A stretch of DNA of 50,118 bases, taken from contig JACOXD010000004.1 of the NCBI GenBank assembly GCA_016176465.1, positions 1 to 50,118 on the forward strand, in the 5' to 3' direction. A program made the translations under genes and the position numbers. This DNA comes from Candidatus Daviesbacteria bacterium. Lineage in GTDB: Bacteria > Patescibacteriota > Microgenomatia > Daviesbacterales > UBA10151. Shown piece after piece: positions 24,357 to 35,600 of this stretch. How positions within the stretch are numbered: the first letter of the stretch is position 1; the number at the start of each line of letters is the position of its first letter. Under the pieces are notes generated by a model that had not been told where the DNA came from, ran no database searches, and saw only the letters and a program-made list of their open reading frames with translations.

Positions 24357-24372
24357 CTGTGTATCTAGAATA

Positions 24373-24399
24373 TTTAGCTTGACAACTCGGGGTTGGAAG
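24373..24399 (+). repeat. TTTAGCTTGACAACTCGGGG repeat, copy 2
   Basis: Identical over 27 bp to 21664-21690. It lies downstream of the stop-interrupted ORF that follows fusA. Confidence 0.6.
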
Positions 24400-24505
24400 T
24401 ATTGGAATTATTGACAAATTCACCCGATCGGGCATTTTTATCAAAAAAAAATTAGTGAGAAAATGGTTTAAAGTTTACTTTACATCTCCGGGATGAGTGA
24501 AAGAT

Positions 24506-24775
24506 TTAATCTATGGAACCTCGCCATAAATCTGTTGCAGCAATTTCTTTTCTTAAAATAGCAGCTTCGTGAGCTCTTATATCTGCTTGAAACTGTCCAG
24601 TAAGAGTTGGGTCAATATTTCCTCCTCCATAAAATACATCATAACCTTGGCTATCGTGATCCCTCCCATACATTAGATGATTTATAACCCTTAAGCCGTC
24701 TTCATACTCTGTTGGTCCTACTGATCAAACCAGGGCTTCATAACCTGCACGATCAATTAGTGGATGCTCAGACAT
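24506..24775 (-). pseudogene. stop-interrupted small ORF after fusA
   Basis: A 90-codon frame starting ATG one base after the fusA stop and ending TAA at 24506. Codon 17 is TGA. Before it reads MSEHPLIDRAGYEALV, after it SVGPTEYEDGLRVINHLMYG and on to LRKEIAATDLWRGSID. Both sides look like real coding sequence in one frame. TGA is a stop elsewhere in the window, so this is either a nonsense mutation (TGG to TGA is one step), a read-through site, or a shorter gene starting at an internal ATG (MYGRDHDS, about 55 residues). I do not recognise the product. Confidence 0.55.
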
Positions 24776-24776
24776 T

Positions 24777-26957
24777 TTAACTTTCTACCCGCCCTGTAAA
24801 CCCAGAGGATTCTACTATCTTTTGAGCAATATTTGCTGGAACTGGTTCATAATGGGAAGGTTCTATATAGGCTGTGGCTCTACCTTGAGACATAGATCTA
24901 ATAGCAGTAATGTAGCCACCTAACTCTGAAAGTGGCACTAGCGCATTAATAATTTCTGAATTTCCCCGCTTTTCTGTACCTAGAATCTGGGCTCTTTTAG
25001 CAGATAGATCGCCAATTAAATCCCCCATAAAATCCTCAGGCGTAGTTACCTCAACCTTCATAATAGGTTCAAGTAAGATCATATCTGCTTTAGCAGCAGC
25101 ATCAGATAAACCTAAGGACCCTGCAATTTTAAATGCTATTTCAGATGAGTCAACATCATGGAAAGACCCATCATAAACAACTACTCTTATATCAGTTACC
25201 GGGAAGCCGGCTAAAATTCCGGTATCTTCTTTTTCAATGACTCCTTTTTCAATAGCAGGGATAAATTCTCTAGGGATCGCTCCACCAACAATTTCCGATT
25301 CAAATTCCCTACCTTGCCCCCTAGGTAGAGGTTCAATTCTAAGTAGACAGTGTCCATATTGACCGCGACCTCCTGTTTGGCGGATGTATTTACCCTCACC
25401 TGTAGCTATCTTTTGCAAAGTTTCTTTATAAGCAACTTGTGGTTGACCGACATTAGCTTCAACTTTAAACTCCCGCTTCATTCGATCAACAATAATTTCT
25501 AAATGTAACTCCCCCATTCCAGAAATTATTGTTTGACCTGTTTCAGGGTTAGATTTAACTCTAAAGGTAGGATCTTCCTCGGATAATCTTTGCAGCGCTA
25601 AACCTAATTTTTCCTGGTCTGATTTGGTTTTAGGCTCAATTGCTAAAGAGATAACTGGCTCGGCAAACTGAATTGATTCCAAAACAATTGGAGCTCCCTC
25701 ATCACAAAGGGTATCACCAGTAACTGTATCTTTTAATCCAACAACAGCCACGATCTCTCCAGCATAAGCCTCATCTATCTCTTCCCGATCATTGGCATGC
25801 ATCAATAAAATTCGCCCGGCCCGCTCTTTTATTTGTTTGGTAGAGTTATAAACATAAGATCCACTCTTTAGAGTACCTGAATAGATCCTTACATAAGTTA
25901 ACCTTCCAACATGAGGATCAACTTGGATTTTAAACGCCAATCCGGCAAAAGGGGCATCTTTAGTTTGAGACCTAACTAACTCCTCACCTGTTTTAGGATC
26001 AATCCCTTTAACTTCAGAGATATCTTGAGGCGAGGGAAGGTATTCTATAACGCCGTCAAGCATTGGCTGGACTCCTTTATTGCGTAGTGATGATCCCGCC
26101 ATAACTGGAATTATTTTTTTAGCAATAACAGCTTTACGCAAGGCTAATTTTAGATCATTTACCGGGATATCCTCTCCATTTAAATACCTCTCCAATAACC
26201 CCTCATCTGTAGCAGCAATCTCTTCTATAAGTTTATTTCTAAATTCATCAACAGATAAGACCATATCGGAGGGGATCTCTTCTTCTACAAACTTAGCTCC
26301 TGTCTCACTTGGTCCTGAACTTGCTTGCAGTGAGCCTGTCGAAGGATCCCCTTGCCAAACTAAAGCTTTTTTTGTTAAAAGATCAACTACTCCTTTAAAT
26401 GTATTTTCTGATCCAATAGGTAAGTTATAAGCAAGCGCATTAGCACCTAATCTATCTCTGGCAGATTGAATTGTTCCATGAAAATCAGCTCCTACTACAT
26501 CCATTTTATTGGCAAAAGCAATTAAAGGAACACCATATCTATCAGCTTGTCTCCAAACAGTTTCAGTTTGAGATTGAACTCCTGAGGCAGAATCTAAAAC
26601 AATTACTGCGCCGTCTAAAACCCGCAGAGAACGCTCAACTTCTACTGTAAAATCAACATGTCCCGGGGTATCAATTAAGTTAATTCTTATTTCTTGATCT
26701 TTATATGGCCCATTTTTAGGAGTCCAGAAAGTAGTGACGGCTGCAGAGACAATTGTAATACCACGCTCTTTTTCCTGCTCCATCCAATCAGTTGTAGTTG
26801 TTCCCTCATCAATGTCTCCTATTTTGTAGGTTTTACCTGTATAAAATAAAATTCGCTCAGTGGTTGTTGTTTTTCCAGCATCAATATGAGCAATAATACC
26901 CATGTTTCTAATTCTATCTTGGGGAAAATCTCTTTTGGTTTTTTTTGCTAGCGCCAT
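24777..26957 (-). CDS. fusA: elongation factor G
   Basis: EF-G, 726 residues, the translocase GTPase. G motifs: [20 protein letters not shown] near 18-37, RGITIVSAA near 65, DTPGHVDF near 95, [10 protein letters not shown] near 149. Domain IV ends with the tip loop regions and the protein closes with [20 protein letters not shown] and [20 protein letters not shown]. Residues about 203-216 ([14 protein letters not shown]) form a small in-frame insertion encoded by a REP-like sequence, in the G-prime subdomain region. It follows the GreA-like gene by 2 bp. Confidence 0.97.
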   Translation of the reverse strand: MALAKKTKRDFPQDRIRNMGIIAHIDAGKTTTTERILFYTGKTYKIGDIDEGTTTTDWMEQEKERGITIVSAAVTTFWTPKNGPYKDQEIRINLIDTPGHVDFTVEVERSLRVLDGAVIVLDSASGVQSQTETVWRQADRYGVPLIAFANKMDVVGADFHGTIQSARDRLGANALAYNLPIGSENTFKGVVDLLTKKALVWQGDPSTGSLQASSGPSETGAKFVEEEIPSDMVLSVDEFRNKLIEEIAATDEGLLERYLNGEDIPVNDLKLALRKAVIAKKIIPVMAGSSLRNKGVQPMLDGVIEYLPSPQDISEVKGIDPKTGEELVRSQTKDAPFAGLAFKIQVDPHVGRLTYVRIYSGTLKSGSYVYNSTKQIKERAGRILLMHANDREEIDEAYAGEIVAVVGLKDTVTGDTLCDEGAPIVLESIQFAEPVISLAIEPKTKSDQEKLGLALQRLSEEDPTFRVKSNPETGQTIISGMGELHLEIIVDRMKREFKVEANVGQPQVAYKETLQKIATGEGKYIRQTGGRGQYGHCLLRIEPLPRGQGREFESEIVGGAIPREFIPAIEKGVIEKEDTGILAGFPVTDIRVVVYDGSFHDVDSSEIAFKIAGSLGLSDAAAKADMILLEPIMKVEVTTPEDFMGDLIGDLSAKRAQILGTEKRGNSEIINALVPLSELGGYITAIRSMSQGRATAYIEPSHYEPVPANIAQKIVESSGFTGRVES
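26311..26349. repeat. REP-like insertion in frame inside fusA
   Basis: Begins GGTCC and ends GGATCC on the + strand, with the core TGAGCCTGTCGAAGG, a sequence type known as a widespread intergenic REP. Here it is translated as part of EF-G. The element is 39 bp, a multiple of three, so the frame is kept. Confidence 0.55.
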
Positions 26958-26959
26958 TG

Positions 26960-27190
26960 TTATTTTTTAGCATCTCCATTTTCTAAATCTGAAATAATTT
27001 TTTTAACCTCATCAATTCTGGCTCTATAAGTATCAGCATCCTCAAGTGCCATTTGGTATGCTGCATTCTCAGAGAGATCCCCCATAGCTGCAGCTTCACC
27101 TTTTCGTTGCATGATAGCTTCCAGCTCTTTTTCCAAAGCTGCTAATTTAGCTTTCCAGATTTTAATTTTCTCTTCTTTAGTTTTTTCCAT
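26960..27190 (-). CDS. GreA N-terminal-domain protein
   Basis: 76 residues. It matches only the coiled-coil N-terminal domain of GreA/GreB: two helices joined by the tip [20 protein letters not shown] near 40-59, which carries the Asp and Glu that reach into the polymerase secondary channel. The C-terminal FKBP-like domain that anchors GreA to polymerase is absent. It may be a stand-alone secondary-channel factor or a reduced GreA. It sits 2 bp before fusA, after a terminator that separates it from the GNAT gene. Confidence 0.75.
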   Translation of the reverse strand: MEKTKEEKIKIWKAKLAALEKELEAIMQRKGEAAAMGDLSENAAYQMALEDADTYRARIDEVKKIISDLENGDAKK

Positions 27191-27208
27191 ACTTAAAATA
27201 CCAAATCT

Positions 27209-27246
27209 AAAAAAAATCCCTCCCTGAATGTGGAGGTTTAATTTTT
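27209..27246. terminator. intrinsic terminator between the GNAT gene and the greA-like gene
   Basis: CCTCC-ACATTCAG-GGAGG followed by GATTTTTTTT on the - strand. A TTTAATTTTT on the other side may allow action in both directions. Confidence 0.65.
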
Positions 27247-27300
27247 GCGCTTAAATGGTAATTTATTTAAAGCCAAAAGTCAAATACTCCAGATTCTATA

Positions 27301-27345
27301 AATCCTGAGGTGTCTACCTAACCCACACCCGGTGTGGGTTGAATT
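27301..27345 (-). repeat. two-hairpin repeat, copy C
   Basis: Reverse-strand copy: AACCCACACC-GGGTGTGGGTT then AGGTAGACACCTCAGGAT, the same two-part order as 19411-19450. It lies just downstream of the GNAT gene. Confidence 0.6.
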
Positions 27346-27351
27346 CGTAAT

Positions 27352-27771
27352 TTAAATCAATTTCTCATATATAGCAAAATCTCTTTTAAAATGGTGCTTT
27401 GGAAGATCTGCTACTTTTACATACCCTAAAGCTTCATAAAAATTAGCGGCTTGCCAATCCTTACCTGTTATAAGATGAGCTTTGTGTGCTCCTTCTTTTT
27501 TGCCAAATTCCTCAGCTTTTTCCATTAAAGCCTTACCAATTCCCTTGCCTCTTGCTCTTTGAGCTACAATCAAACCACCTACATAAAGTACACCTGATTC
27601 ATGTTTACCAGTTATAGACCCAATAATTTCACCATCTTCAGTTGCTTTAAATACAAATTCTTTTTCATTCCAATTAACTGGTTTCCCATAATGTTCAACA
27701 TCCACACCATGCCATTGTTCTTCATTAAACTTTTTTATTGCTCTTTTTGTAGCCTTACTAACTTTAACCAT
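27352..27771 (-). CDS. GNAT-family N-acetyltransferase
   Basis: 139 residues. GNAT fold with acetyl-CoA motif A, VGGLIVAQRARGKGIGKALM (about 64-83, the Q/RxxGxG/A loop being QRARGKGIG), and motif B NFYEALGYVKVADLPKHHF near 110. A basic N-terminal helix (MVKVSKATKRAIKKFNEEQW) precedes it. Substrate cannot be inferred. It lies between rpsG and the greA-like gene but is separated from both by repeats or a terminator. Confidence 0.85.
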   Translation of the reverse strand: MVKVSKATKRAIKKFNEEQWHGVDVEHYGKPVNWNEKEFVFKATEDGEIIGSITGKHESGVLYVGGLIVAQRARGKGIGKALMEKAEEFGKKEGAHKAHLITGKDWQAANFYEALGYVKVADLPKHHFKRDFAIYEKLI

Positions 27772-27890
27772 AAATCTCTTCTAACATATTTTAGATGAGA
27801 ATGGAATATTTAACTAAAGTGGAGACACAACAGGGATTTTACCAACGGAAATGAAAGAATAAGAAAAACCCTCTAAATTTTATCCCCACT

Positions 27891-27928
27891 CAGCTTGACA
27901 ACTCCAGCTTGACAACTCGGGGTTGGAA
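27891..27928 (+). repeat. TTGACAACTC repeat, partial plus full copy
   Basis: A 14-bp partial copy (27891-27904, CAGCTTGACAACTC) is followed directly by a 24-bp copy of CAGCTTGACAACTCGGGG and the rest of the repeat found at 21664 and 24373. It lies just downstream of rpsG. Confidence 0.6.
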
Positions 27929-27943
27929 AGCTAGAGACTGACT

Positions 27944-28420
27944 CTACCATCTAAAGTGAGAAAATGCCCTATTAGCTTCGGCCATACGCAAGATATCATT
28001 ACGTTTTTTGAGTGCTCCACCGCTATTTTGGCTAGCATCTACTAACTCAGCAGCTAGCTTTTCTGGGAAAGTTTTAAATTCCTTATTAGATTTTCCCTTT
28101 GCAGCAGCTAAAATCCATCTTATAGCTAAAGCTTCTTTTCTATCTCCTCTAACTTCAACTGGAACTTGATAGGATGCTCCCCCTACTCTTCTTGGCCTAA
28201 CTTCCATTCTAGGAGAGACATTAGCAATGGCTGTATCGAAGATGCTTAAGGGGCTTTTGCCAGTTTTTTTATCGATTATATCTAGCGCTTTATAAATTAA
28301 ATTTTGGGCAGTAGCTTTTTTACCATTTTGCATCACCCTATTTATAAAACGGGTAACTAATCTTGAGTTATAAATTGGATCTGGTGAAAGTTTCCTTCTA
28401 GGTGCTCTTTTTGCTCGCAT
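27944..28420 (-). CDS. rpsG: 30S ribosomal protein S7
   Basis: S7, 158 residues, organises the 30S head. It begins with basic MRAKRAPRRKLSPDPIYNSR and shows FINRVMQNGKKATAQNLIYK, then VSPRMEVRPRRVGGASYQVP near 70 and RKRNDILRMAEANRAFSHF-like C-terminus. It follows rpsL by 2 bp in the usual str order. Confidence 0.97.
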   Translation of the reverse strand: MRAKRAPRRKLSPDPIYNSRLVTRFINRVMQNGKKATAQNLIYKALDIIDKKTGKSPLSIFDTAIANVSPRMEVRPRRVGGASYQVPVEVRGDRKEALAIRWILAAAKGKSNKEFKTFPEKLAAELVDASQNSGGALKKRNDILRMAEANRAFSHFRW

Positions 28421-28422
28421 CT

Positions 28423-28899
28423 TTATGCTCCTTCAGCTGCAGGGGCGGGCTCAGCTGCAGCAGCAGGTGCGGCTGCTCTTGGAGCAACACTGCCACCAAC
28501 TTTAGAACCATACTTTGATCTGGATGATTTTCTATTTACTACCCCACTTAAATCAAATTTACCTCTAACTAAGTGATACTTAACCCCTGGTAAATCCTTA
28601 ACCCTTCCACCCCTTACTAAAACAATACCGTGTTCTGCTAAATCATGACCAATTCCTTGAATATAAGCTGTTACCTCACCTTTATTAGAGAGTCTCACCC
28701 TCGCTACTTTACGCAAAGCTGAATTTGGTTTTCTAGGGGTCATGGTTCTAACCAAGGTAACTACTCCTCTTTTTTGAGGATTAAAAGTTGTGACATATTT
28801 TCTATCTTTGGCATTATAAGATCTACGCAAAAGTGTGGCTTTCACTTTTTTACCAAATCTTTTGCGGCCTTTTTTAATTAATTGATTAATTGTTGGCAT
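28423..28899 (-). CDS. rpsL: 30S ribosomal protein S12
   Basis: S12, about 158 residues from the ATG at 28899 ([18 protein letters not shown]), the decoding-centre protein. Conserved loops [20 protein letters not shown] (with the Lys of streptomycin resistance sites) and [19 protein letters not shown] are present. The last 25-30 residues are an Ala/Pro-rich tail ([15 protein letters not shown]) beyond the normal end. The ATG lies 1 bp after the rpoC stop. Confidence 0.97.
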   Translation of the reverse strand: MPTINQLIKKGRKRFGKKVKATLLRRSYNAKDRKYVTTFNPQKRGVVTLVRTMTPRKPNSALRKVARVRLSNKGEVTAYIQGIGHDLAEHGIVLVRGGRVKDLPGVKYHLVRGKFDLSGVVNRKSSRSKYGSKVGGSVAPRAAAPAAAAEPAPAAEGA

Positions 28900-28900
28900 T

Positions 28901-31900
28901 TTATTTATTTTCAATTACTACCCGATCCGCACTGGTTGGGATTAGGCGTCCTATTATAACGTTTTCTTTTAAACCCAGCAAGCGATCAACTTTACCTATG
29001 GCTGCTGCATCTGCCAAAACAGTGGTAGTTTCCTGGAAGGAAGCTGCGGAGAGAAAACTCTCTGTTTGTAATGCTGCTCTGGTAATTCCTAAAATTACCA
29101 CACCAGCTGTGGATGGATCCCCACCTTCAGCCAAAACTCTTCTATTTTCATCTTCAAATCTATATCTTTCAATGACCTCACCAGGTAAAAGATTGGTATC
29201 CCCTTGAGTCTCAATCCTAACTTTATCAGACATTTTACGTACAATTACTTCGAAATGTTTTTCATTTACTGAAACCCCCTGGCTCTCATAAACTTTCCTG
29301 ACGTCATTTACAATATAGCGCTGTGCTTCCCTTAAGCCTTTAACGCGCAAAACCTCCTTAATATCCAAATGGCCACTAGCTAGTGGCGTACCAGCTGCAA
29401 TTAACCCTCCATCCTCAACTAAAATTTGAGATTGAACCGGGATTAGATATTCTCTTTCTTCAAAAGGTTTGGTGGTAGTTCTCACTCTAACAATTCTTCC
29501 CTCTTCAGTTTCCGAAATTGTTACTTTTCCGGCAATTTCCGAGATTGGGCTAATAGATTTAGGGCTTCTGGCTTCAAACAATTCCTCAACCCTGGGTAAA
29601 CCTTGAGTAATATCAACTCCAACAATTCCTCCAGTGTGGAAAGTCCTCATGGTTAGTTGGGTTCCAGGCTCTCCAATTGATTGAGCGGCAATAACTCCAA
29701 CTGGTGTACCAAGATCCACTGGTTTCCTTGATGAAAGATCCAACCCATAACAGGCTGTGCAAAGACCAAATTTAGCTTCACAAGTTAATGGTGAGCGAAC
29801 AGTAATTTCCTCAACATTACTTTTGAAAAGTTCCGCTATGATAGGTTCTTCGATAAACCCACCTTCTAAAACCAAGACTTTTTTAATTTTAGGATCAGTG
29901 ACTTTATTTATTACTTTTCTGCCCAAAAACCTAGTGGTATTAGTTGGGTAATTTTCTTTGGATACATCCAAAGTTAGACCATTTTGAGTACCACAATCTT
30001 CCAATCTAACAATAACGTCATGGGCTACATCAACTAATCTTCTTGTCAAATATCCTGCGTCAGCAGTTTTTAAGGCTTTATCAGCTACTCCTTTTCTGGC
30101 ACCTCGGCAAGATGTAAAGTATTCAAACACTCCCAAACCTTCTCTATAGTTTGACTTGGTAGGCAATTCAACAATTTTTCCTGTTGGATCAACTGAAAAT
30201 CCCCTCATTCCGGAAACCTGTTTAATTTGCTCAGATGTAGCCCTGGCTCCACCTGAATTAATGATAATTGAGATGGGATTTTGTGGATTAATTGAGGCAA
30301 AAGTTTTTTTGGCAATTTCCTCCCCGATCCTGGTCCAAACCTCTTGAGAAAGAGCGCTTTTTTCTGAGGAAGTTATTAACTCTTTCTTAAAATTGGCTTC
30401 AATTTCGGCAATTTCTTTATCTCCTGAGGCAATCATTTTATCTTTTTCTTTAATAATTATGTTATCGGATATCGCCAGTGATAAACCTGAAACAGTAGCT
30501 CCCCAGAATCCAATATCCTTAATATCATCAATTAATTTAGCCACATCATCATGAGGTAAGGTTTTAAAAGCCTGCATAATGATATTTCTAATTGCCAATC
30601 CATTGATTGGGTTATTAATAAAATGCAAACTCTGCGGCATAAAGCTGTTAAAAATGATTCTTCCCACAGTTGTATCTAAAATTTCATCCTCAACTTTAGA
30701 CTTTATTAGTTGCCTAAGATCTAATTTTCCGACCTGATAAGCTAAAATAGCCTCTTCTTTAGAGTAAACCTTGTCTTTTTTTTCTAAATTCAAATCAATT
30801 GATGTGACAAAGTAAGCACCCAAAGCCATTTCCCTATTTGGCACATTAATGGGTGATCCATCTGAGGGTTTTAAGATATTTTCTCTGGCAGTCATTAAAT
30901 CTGAGGCTTCCTGTTTGCTTTTTTCAGATAAAGGAACGTGCACCGCCATTTGGTCTCCATCAAAGTCAGCGTTAAACCCGGCACAAATACAAGGATGAAT
31001 TTGAATAGCGTTGCCATCTATTAAAATCGGATAGAATGCTTGAATTCCAAGTCTATGTAAGGTTGGAGCACGGTTAATCAAAACCGGATGTCCCTCTATA
31101 ACCTCCTCCAAAATATCCCAAACCTCTGGTGGTCTAAACTCCAATAAATTTTTGGCACCTTTAACGTTGGATGCTAAACCGCGTGAAATCATCTCCCTTA
31201 GTACAAAAGGTTTAAACATCTCCAGAGCCATTTCTTTAGGAAGCCCTACTTGGTTTAGTTTTAATTTGGGACCAACAATAATAACTGAGCGACCCGAATA
31301 ATCAACTCTTTTTCCCAGCAAATTTTGTCTAAATCTTCCCTGTTTTCCTCGCAGCATGTCGGAAAGTGAGCGCAATTGATGCCCCGAAACAGCAGTTCGG
31401 CGGGAGGTTTTAGCTGATGTATCAATTAAAGAATCAACTGCTTCTTGAAGCATCCTCTTTTCATTGCGCAAAATTATCTCAGGTGCTCCAAGGTCAATTA
31501 ATTTTTTAAGTCTATTATTTCGATTAATTACTCTTCTATATAAATCATTTAAATCTGAGGTAGCAAATCTTCCTCCCGGAAGCTGCACCATTGGCCGAAG
31601 ATCAGGCGGTAGAACAGGTAACACAGTAATAACCATCCATTCAGGAGTAATTTTTGAACCTCTCATTCCTTCTACTAACCTTAACCTCTTGGTTGCTTTA
31701 ATATGGCGCTGACCTGTTGTTTTTCTAACCTCTTCTCGAAGATATGCAGATAGTTTATCAAGGTCAATTTTTCTTAAAACTTCCAGTAAACTTTCAGCAC
31801 CCATATTTACTTTGGCAAAATCAAAGACTCCATACTCAAAAAGTTTGGAATACTCATCCTCAGATAATACTTTCATTGGGACAACGTTTTTAACCAAAGA

Positions 31901-32623
31901 TGAAACTGTTGAATAAATTTGCTCTAGCTGGGAAAGCTCAACCGAGAAGTTTTCCCTAAGTTTAGCTATCTCCTGGCGGGATTTAAGCTGCATATCGGAT
32001 GCGGCCAACTCATATTTTTCACTATCTTTGCCTCCGGAAGAGCGTGTCATCTTTTTCTTAAGCGCCACTTGTTCTTTCTTCAAAATAGCCTCCAGCTTTC
32101 TAATTTGATCTTCCAAATTTTTCTTAGCTTCCTCACTCTTTTCTTTGAGTTGTTTTTCTAAAGACTCTTGCGCTTTAGTTTTTGCCTCTTCATCAATTTC
32201 GGTAACCAAATATGATGCAAAATAGATAATAGATTCTAAACTTTTCATAGTTAAATCTAAAACCAAGGAAAGTTTGGAAGGAGCTCCTTTAACATACCAA
32301 GAATGGGCAACAGGAGCGGCCAGTTTAATATGACCCATTCTCTCTCTTCTTACCTTTGATTGAGTTACTTCAACACCACATTTATCGCAAATTACACCAC
32401 GATAACGAATTCTTTTATATTTTCCACAGTAACATTCATAATCTTTAGTCGGACCAAAGATATTTTCAGAAAATAACCCATCTTTTTCCGCTTTTAGAGT
32501 TCGATAGTTAATAGTTTCAGGTTTTGTTACTTCACCAAAACTCCATCCCATTATCTGTTCTGGAGATGCTATTGATACTTTTAAGCTTTCAAAATCTAAA
32601 ATATCCATAACTGTTTTGGACAT
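28901..32623 (-). CDS. rpoC: RNA polymerase subunit beta-prime
   Basis: Beta-prime, 1240 residues. The N-terminal zinc cluster is [20 protein letters not shown] near 62, the catalytic Mg loop [12 protein letters not shown] near 552, and the second cysteine cluster [14 protein letters not shown] near 950. Bridge and trigger helix regions ([20 protein letters not shown] then FHTGG) follow. A Lys/Glu-rich coiled coil (about 145-240) precedes the clamp. Together with beta it forms the polymerase core. It lies 76 bp downstream of rpoB. Confidence 0.98.
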   Translation of the reverse strand: MSKTVMDILDFESLKVSIASPEQIMGWSFGEVTKPETINYRTLKAEKDGLFSENIFGPTKDYECYCGKYKRIRYRGVICDKCGVEVTQSKVRRERMGHIKLAAPVAHSWYVKGAPSKLSLVLDLTMKSLESIIYFASYLVTEIDEEAKTKAQESLEKQLKEKSEEAKKNLEDQIRKLEAILKKEQVALKKKMTRSSGGKDSEKYELAASDMQLKSRQEIAKLRENFSVELSQLEQIYSTVSSLVKNVVPMKVLSEDEYSKLFEYGVFDFAKVNMGAESLLEVLRKIDLDKLSAYLREEVRKTTGQRHIKATKRLRLVEGMRGSKITPEWMVITVLPVLPPDLRPMVQLPGGRFATSDLNDLYRRVINRNNRLKKLIDLGAPEIILRNEKRMLQEAVDSLIDTSAKTSRRTAVSGHQLRSLSDMLRGKQGRFRQNLLGKRVDYSGRSVIIVGPKLKLNQVGLPKEMALEMFKPFVLREMISRGLASNVKGAKNLLEFRPPEVWDILEEVIEGHPVLINRAPTLHRLGIQAFYPILIDGNAIQIHPCICAGFNADFDGDQMAVHVPLSEKSKQEASDLMTARENILKPSDGSPINVPNREMALGAYFVTSIDLNLEKKDKVYSKEEAILAYQVGKLDLRQLIKSKVEDEILDTTVGRIIFNSFMPQSLHFINNPINGLAIRNIIMQAFKTLPHDDVAKLIDDIKDIGFWGATVSGLSLAISDNIIIKEKDKMIASGDKEIAEIEANFKKELITSSEKSALSQEVWTRIGEEIAKKTFASINPQNPISIIINSGGARATSEQIKQVSGMRGFSVDPTGKIVELPTKSNYREGLGVFEYFTSCRGARKGVADKALKTADAGYLTRRLVDVAHDVIVRLEDCGTQNGLTLDVSKENYPTNTTRFLGRKVINKVTDPKIKKVLVLEGGFIEEPIIAELFKSNVEEITVRSPLTCEAKFGLCTACYGLDLSSRKPVDLGTPVGVIAAQSIGEPGTQLTMRTFHTGGIVGVDITQGLPRVEELFEARSPKSISPISEIAGKVTISETEEGRIVRVRTTTKPFEEREYLIPVQSQILVEDGGLIAAGTPLASGHLDIKEVLRVKGLREAQRYIVNDVRKVYESQGVSVNEKHFEVIVRKMSDKVRIETQGDTNLLPGEVIERYRFEDENRRVLAEGGDPSTAGVVILGITRAALQTESFLSAASFQETTTVLADAAAIGKVDRLLGLKENVIIGRLIPTSADRVVIENK

Positions 32624-32699
32624 TTTTGGTCATAGCTTTAACAATCCATTAAGTTTAAACTGCCAAAAAGTCCACTACAACCTTGTGTCTTTTACCTCC

Positions 32700-35600
32700 T
32701 TATTCCTCCTCCTTTTTTTCTTCTGAATCTGTTACATTTACATCTATTACTTCCATAGGTCCCTTATCAGCTGTTAATTCTTGATCTATTCCTACCTCTT
32801 TTACATCAAGTGCTTGTTTAAATTGGTTAACTTGCGAATCATCGCTGACAGATTGATCATCAGAAGCAGTAGCTTGATCATCTGCTACTAAAGCAGTAGG
32901 AATTGGGGCTTGGACAATTTGTACTCCTTGTGGCTCAACAGCTAAGGAAAGGGATTGTAATTCTTTTCCTAAAACCTTAAAAGACTCTGGTATCAAAGCT
33001 TGGGGAATCTCTATACCTTTAACTATAGCTTCAAATGCTTTAGCACGTCCTACCACATCATCAGATTTTAGAGTTAACATCTCTTGTAAAATATTAGCTG
33101 CACCATATGCTTCCAGTGCCCAAACTTCCATCTCTCCTAATCTTTGTCCGCCCATTTGGGCTTTTCCTCCAAGTGGTTGTTGAGTGACCAAAGAGTAAGG
33201 ACCTGTTGAGCGGGCATGAGCTTTATCCTCAACCATATGGATTAGCTTAAGAAAGTATGCATAGCCTACTACTACGTCCTGTTCTAAATATTGTCCCGAT
33301 CTTCCATCAATTAACCTGGATTTACCTGTTAAGGGTAAGTTGGCTTTCTTAAGTAGACCTTCCAAGATATTTTCAGGGATACTCTCAAAAACAGGAGCAG
33401 CAATTTTAATTCCTAATTTTTCAGCAGCAAACCCAAAATGAGCCTCAAGTAACTGGCCCAAATTCATGCGGGATAAAATTGAGGCTGAAGATATAATAAT
33501 ATCAACCGGTCTTCCATCCTCTAAATGAGGCATATCAGCGCTTGAGACAATTTTAGAAATAACCCCTTTATTACCGTGTCTTCCTGCTAATTTATCTCCG
33601 GCTGTAACTTTTCGTAGTTGAGCAACTTTTACTTTAATTCTCATCAAAGTCCCAGCCTCTAAATCATCCCCAGCTTCTCTTGATAAAATGTGTACTCCAA
33701 TCACTGTTCCTCGCTCTCCATGAGGCATACGTAGTGATGTATCCCTAACCTCTTTGGCTTTTTCTCCAAAAATTGCTCGAAGTAATCTCTCCTCCGCAGT
33801 TAACTCTGTTTCTCCTTTTGGCTGGACTTTCCCAATTAAAATATCATTTGGTCCAACCTCTGCACCAATTCTAACAATCCCCCGTTCATCCAAATTAGCC
33901 AACGCTTCTTCAGATACATTGGGAATATCATTGGTTAACTCATCAGGTCCAAGCTTTGTCTCAACTACATCTGTTGTGTACTCTTCAATATGGATGGAGG
34001 TTAAAATATCTTCTTTAACTAATCTATCTGAAATAACAATTGCATCTTCATAACCCAACCCATCAAAGCTCATATAAGCGATCAATAAATTTTGACCTAA
34101 AGCTAGCTCTCCTTGCTGAGTAGATGTCCCTTCCACCAATAAATCCCCCATCTTTACTTTTTGCCCTAATCTCACTGCTGGGTGTTGAGAATAACAAGTG
34201 GACATTGGTGAATTGACAAATTTTTTTATTAAAATTTCATCCATCTGACCTTTTTTGCCCTTTAAGATTATTTTTTCTCCATCAGCATAGGTTATAGTCC
34301 CATCAAATGGCGCCCTGATGACTCTGGCCATATTATCTGCAATCATTTTTTCCATTCCTGTTCCAACAACAGGGGAGGATGGTTTAAGTAAAGGCACTGC
34401 TTGACATTGCATATGAGTACCCATCAAAGCTCTATTTGCATCATCATGAGCTAAAAAGGGGATTAATGAAGCTGATGTACCAACAATTTGCTGTGGGGAG
34501 ACATCAATATAATTAACCAATTTAGACTCAGCTTCAAAAAAGCTGCCTTTATGACGAACCGGTACCCTATTTTGGGTAATAAATCCTTTCTTATCAATAT
34601 CAACTGTTGCTTCAGTAATATATTGCTCTTCTTCATCATCAGCGGAGAGATAAACTATCTCATCAGTTACTCTTGGTTTATTTTTTTCTAAGATAACTTT
34701 TCTGTAAGGTGTTTCCAAAAAGCCATACTCATTAACCCTGGCATATAAAGCAAGGTAAGTTACCAACCCAATATTTGGTCCCTCAGGTGAGCGGATTGGA
34801 TCAATTCTTCCATATTGGGAGTGATTAATATCACGAATGGAAAAACTGGCTCTATCTCTGGCAATTCCTCCTACACCCATCACTGAGAGCCTTCTTAAAT
34901 GATCAACTTCAGATAAAGGATTTGTTTGATCTAATATCTGAGAAAGCTGTGAGCTTCTAAAAAATTCATTAATAGCAGCAATGACCGGCCTGGCGTTTAC
35001 CAAACCTGCAGCAGATATCTCTTGATCTAGCGTAAGTAAGCTCATTCGCTCCCTTATTACTCTCTCAAGTCTTAGTAACCCTACATAAAAAGCATTTTGA
35101 GCAACTAATTCCCCAACAAAGCGAACCCTTCTATTGGCTAAATGATCAATATCATCTACCCAACCTTTACCGTTTGCTAAATTAATTAAATATTTTAATG
35201 TTTCGACAATGTCGTCTTTTGTCAAAACCCAATTTTCAAAAGTATTGGGGATATCTAACTTTAACCTTTTATTAATCTTAAATCGTCCTACCCGAGTTAG
35301 GTTATAGCGTCTCGTATTAAAAAACATATTTTCAAGCATGGACTTGGCTGTATCTAAAACGACCGGATCTCCAGGGCGCATCTTTCTAAAAATTTCCAAA
35401 GTTGCCTCATCTGGATCATTTGTTAAATCTTTAGCTAAAGTGGCTTGAATAAATTGATGGTCAGAATTTATATCAACATCTTTGAAGCGATCCCTAATCT
35501 CATCCTCGGAAAAACCTAAAGCTCGAAGTAGTGTAGTAGCTGCGAATTTTCTTCTTCTATCAATTTTGACTGTTAAAACATCAGAGCGGGATACTGCAAA

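Noticed and set aside
24506-24775. UGA recoded as glycine (as in Gracilibacteria/Absconditabacteria)
   Set aside because: secY and both antitoxin genes stop at TGA, with the next gene starting there, and long genes such as rpoB, rpoC and the helicase contain no in-frame TGA.
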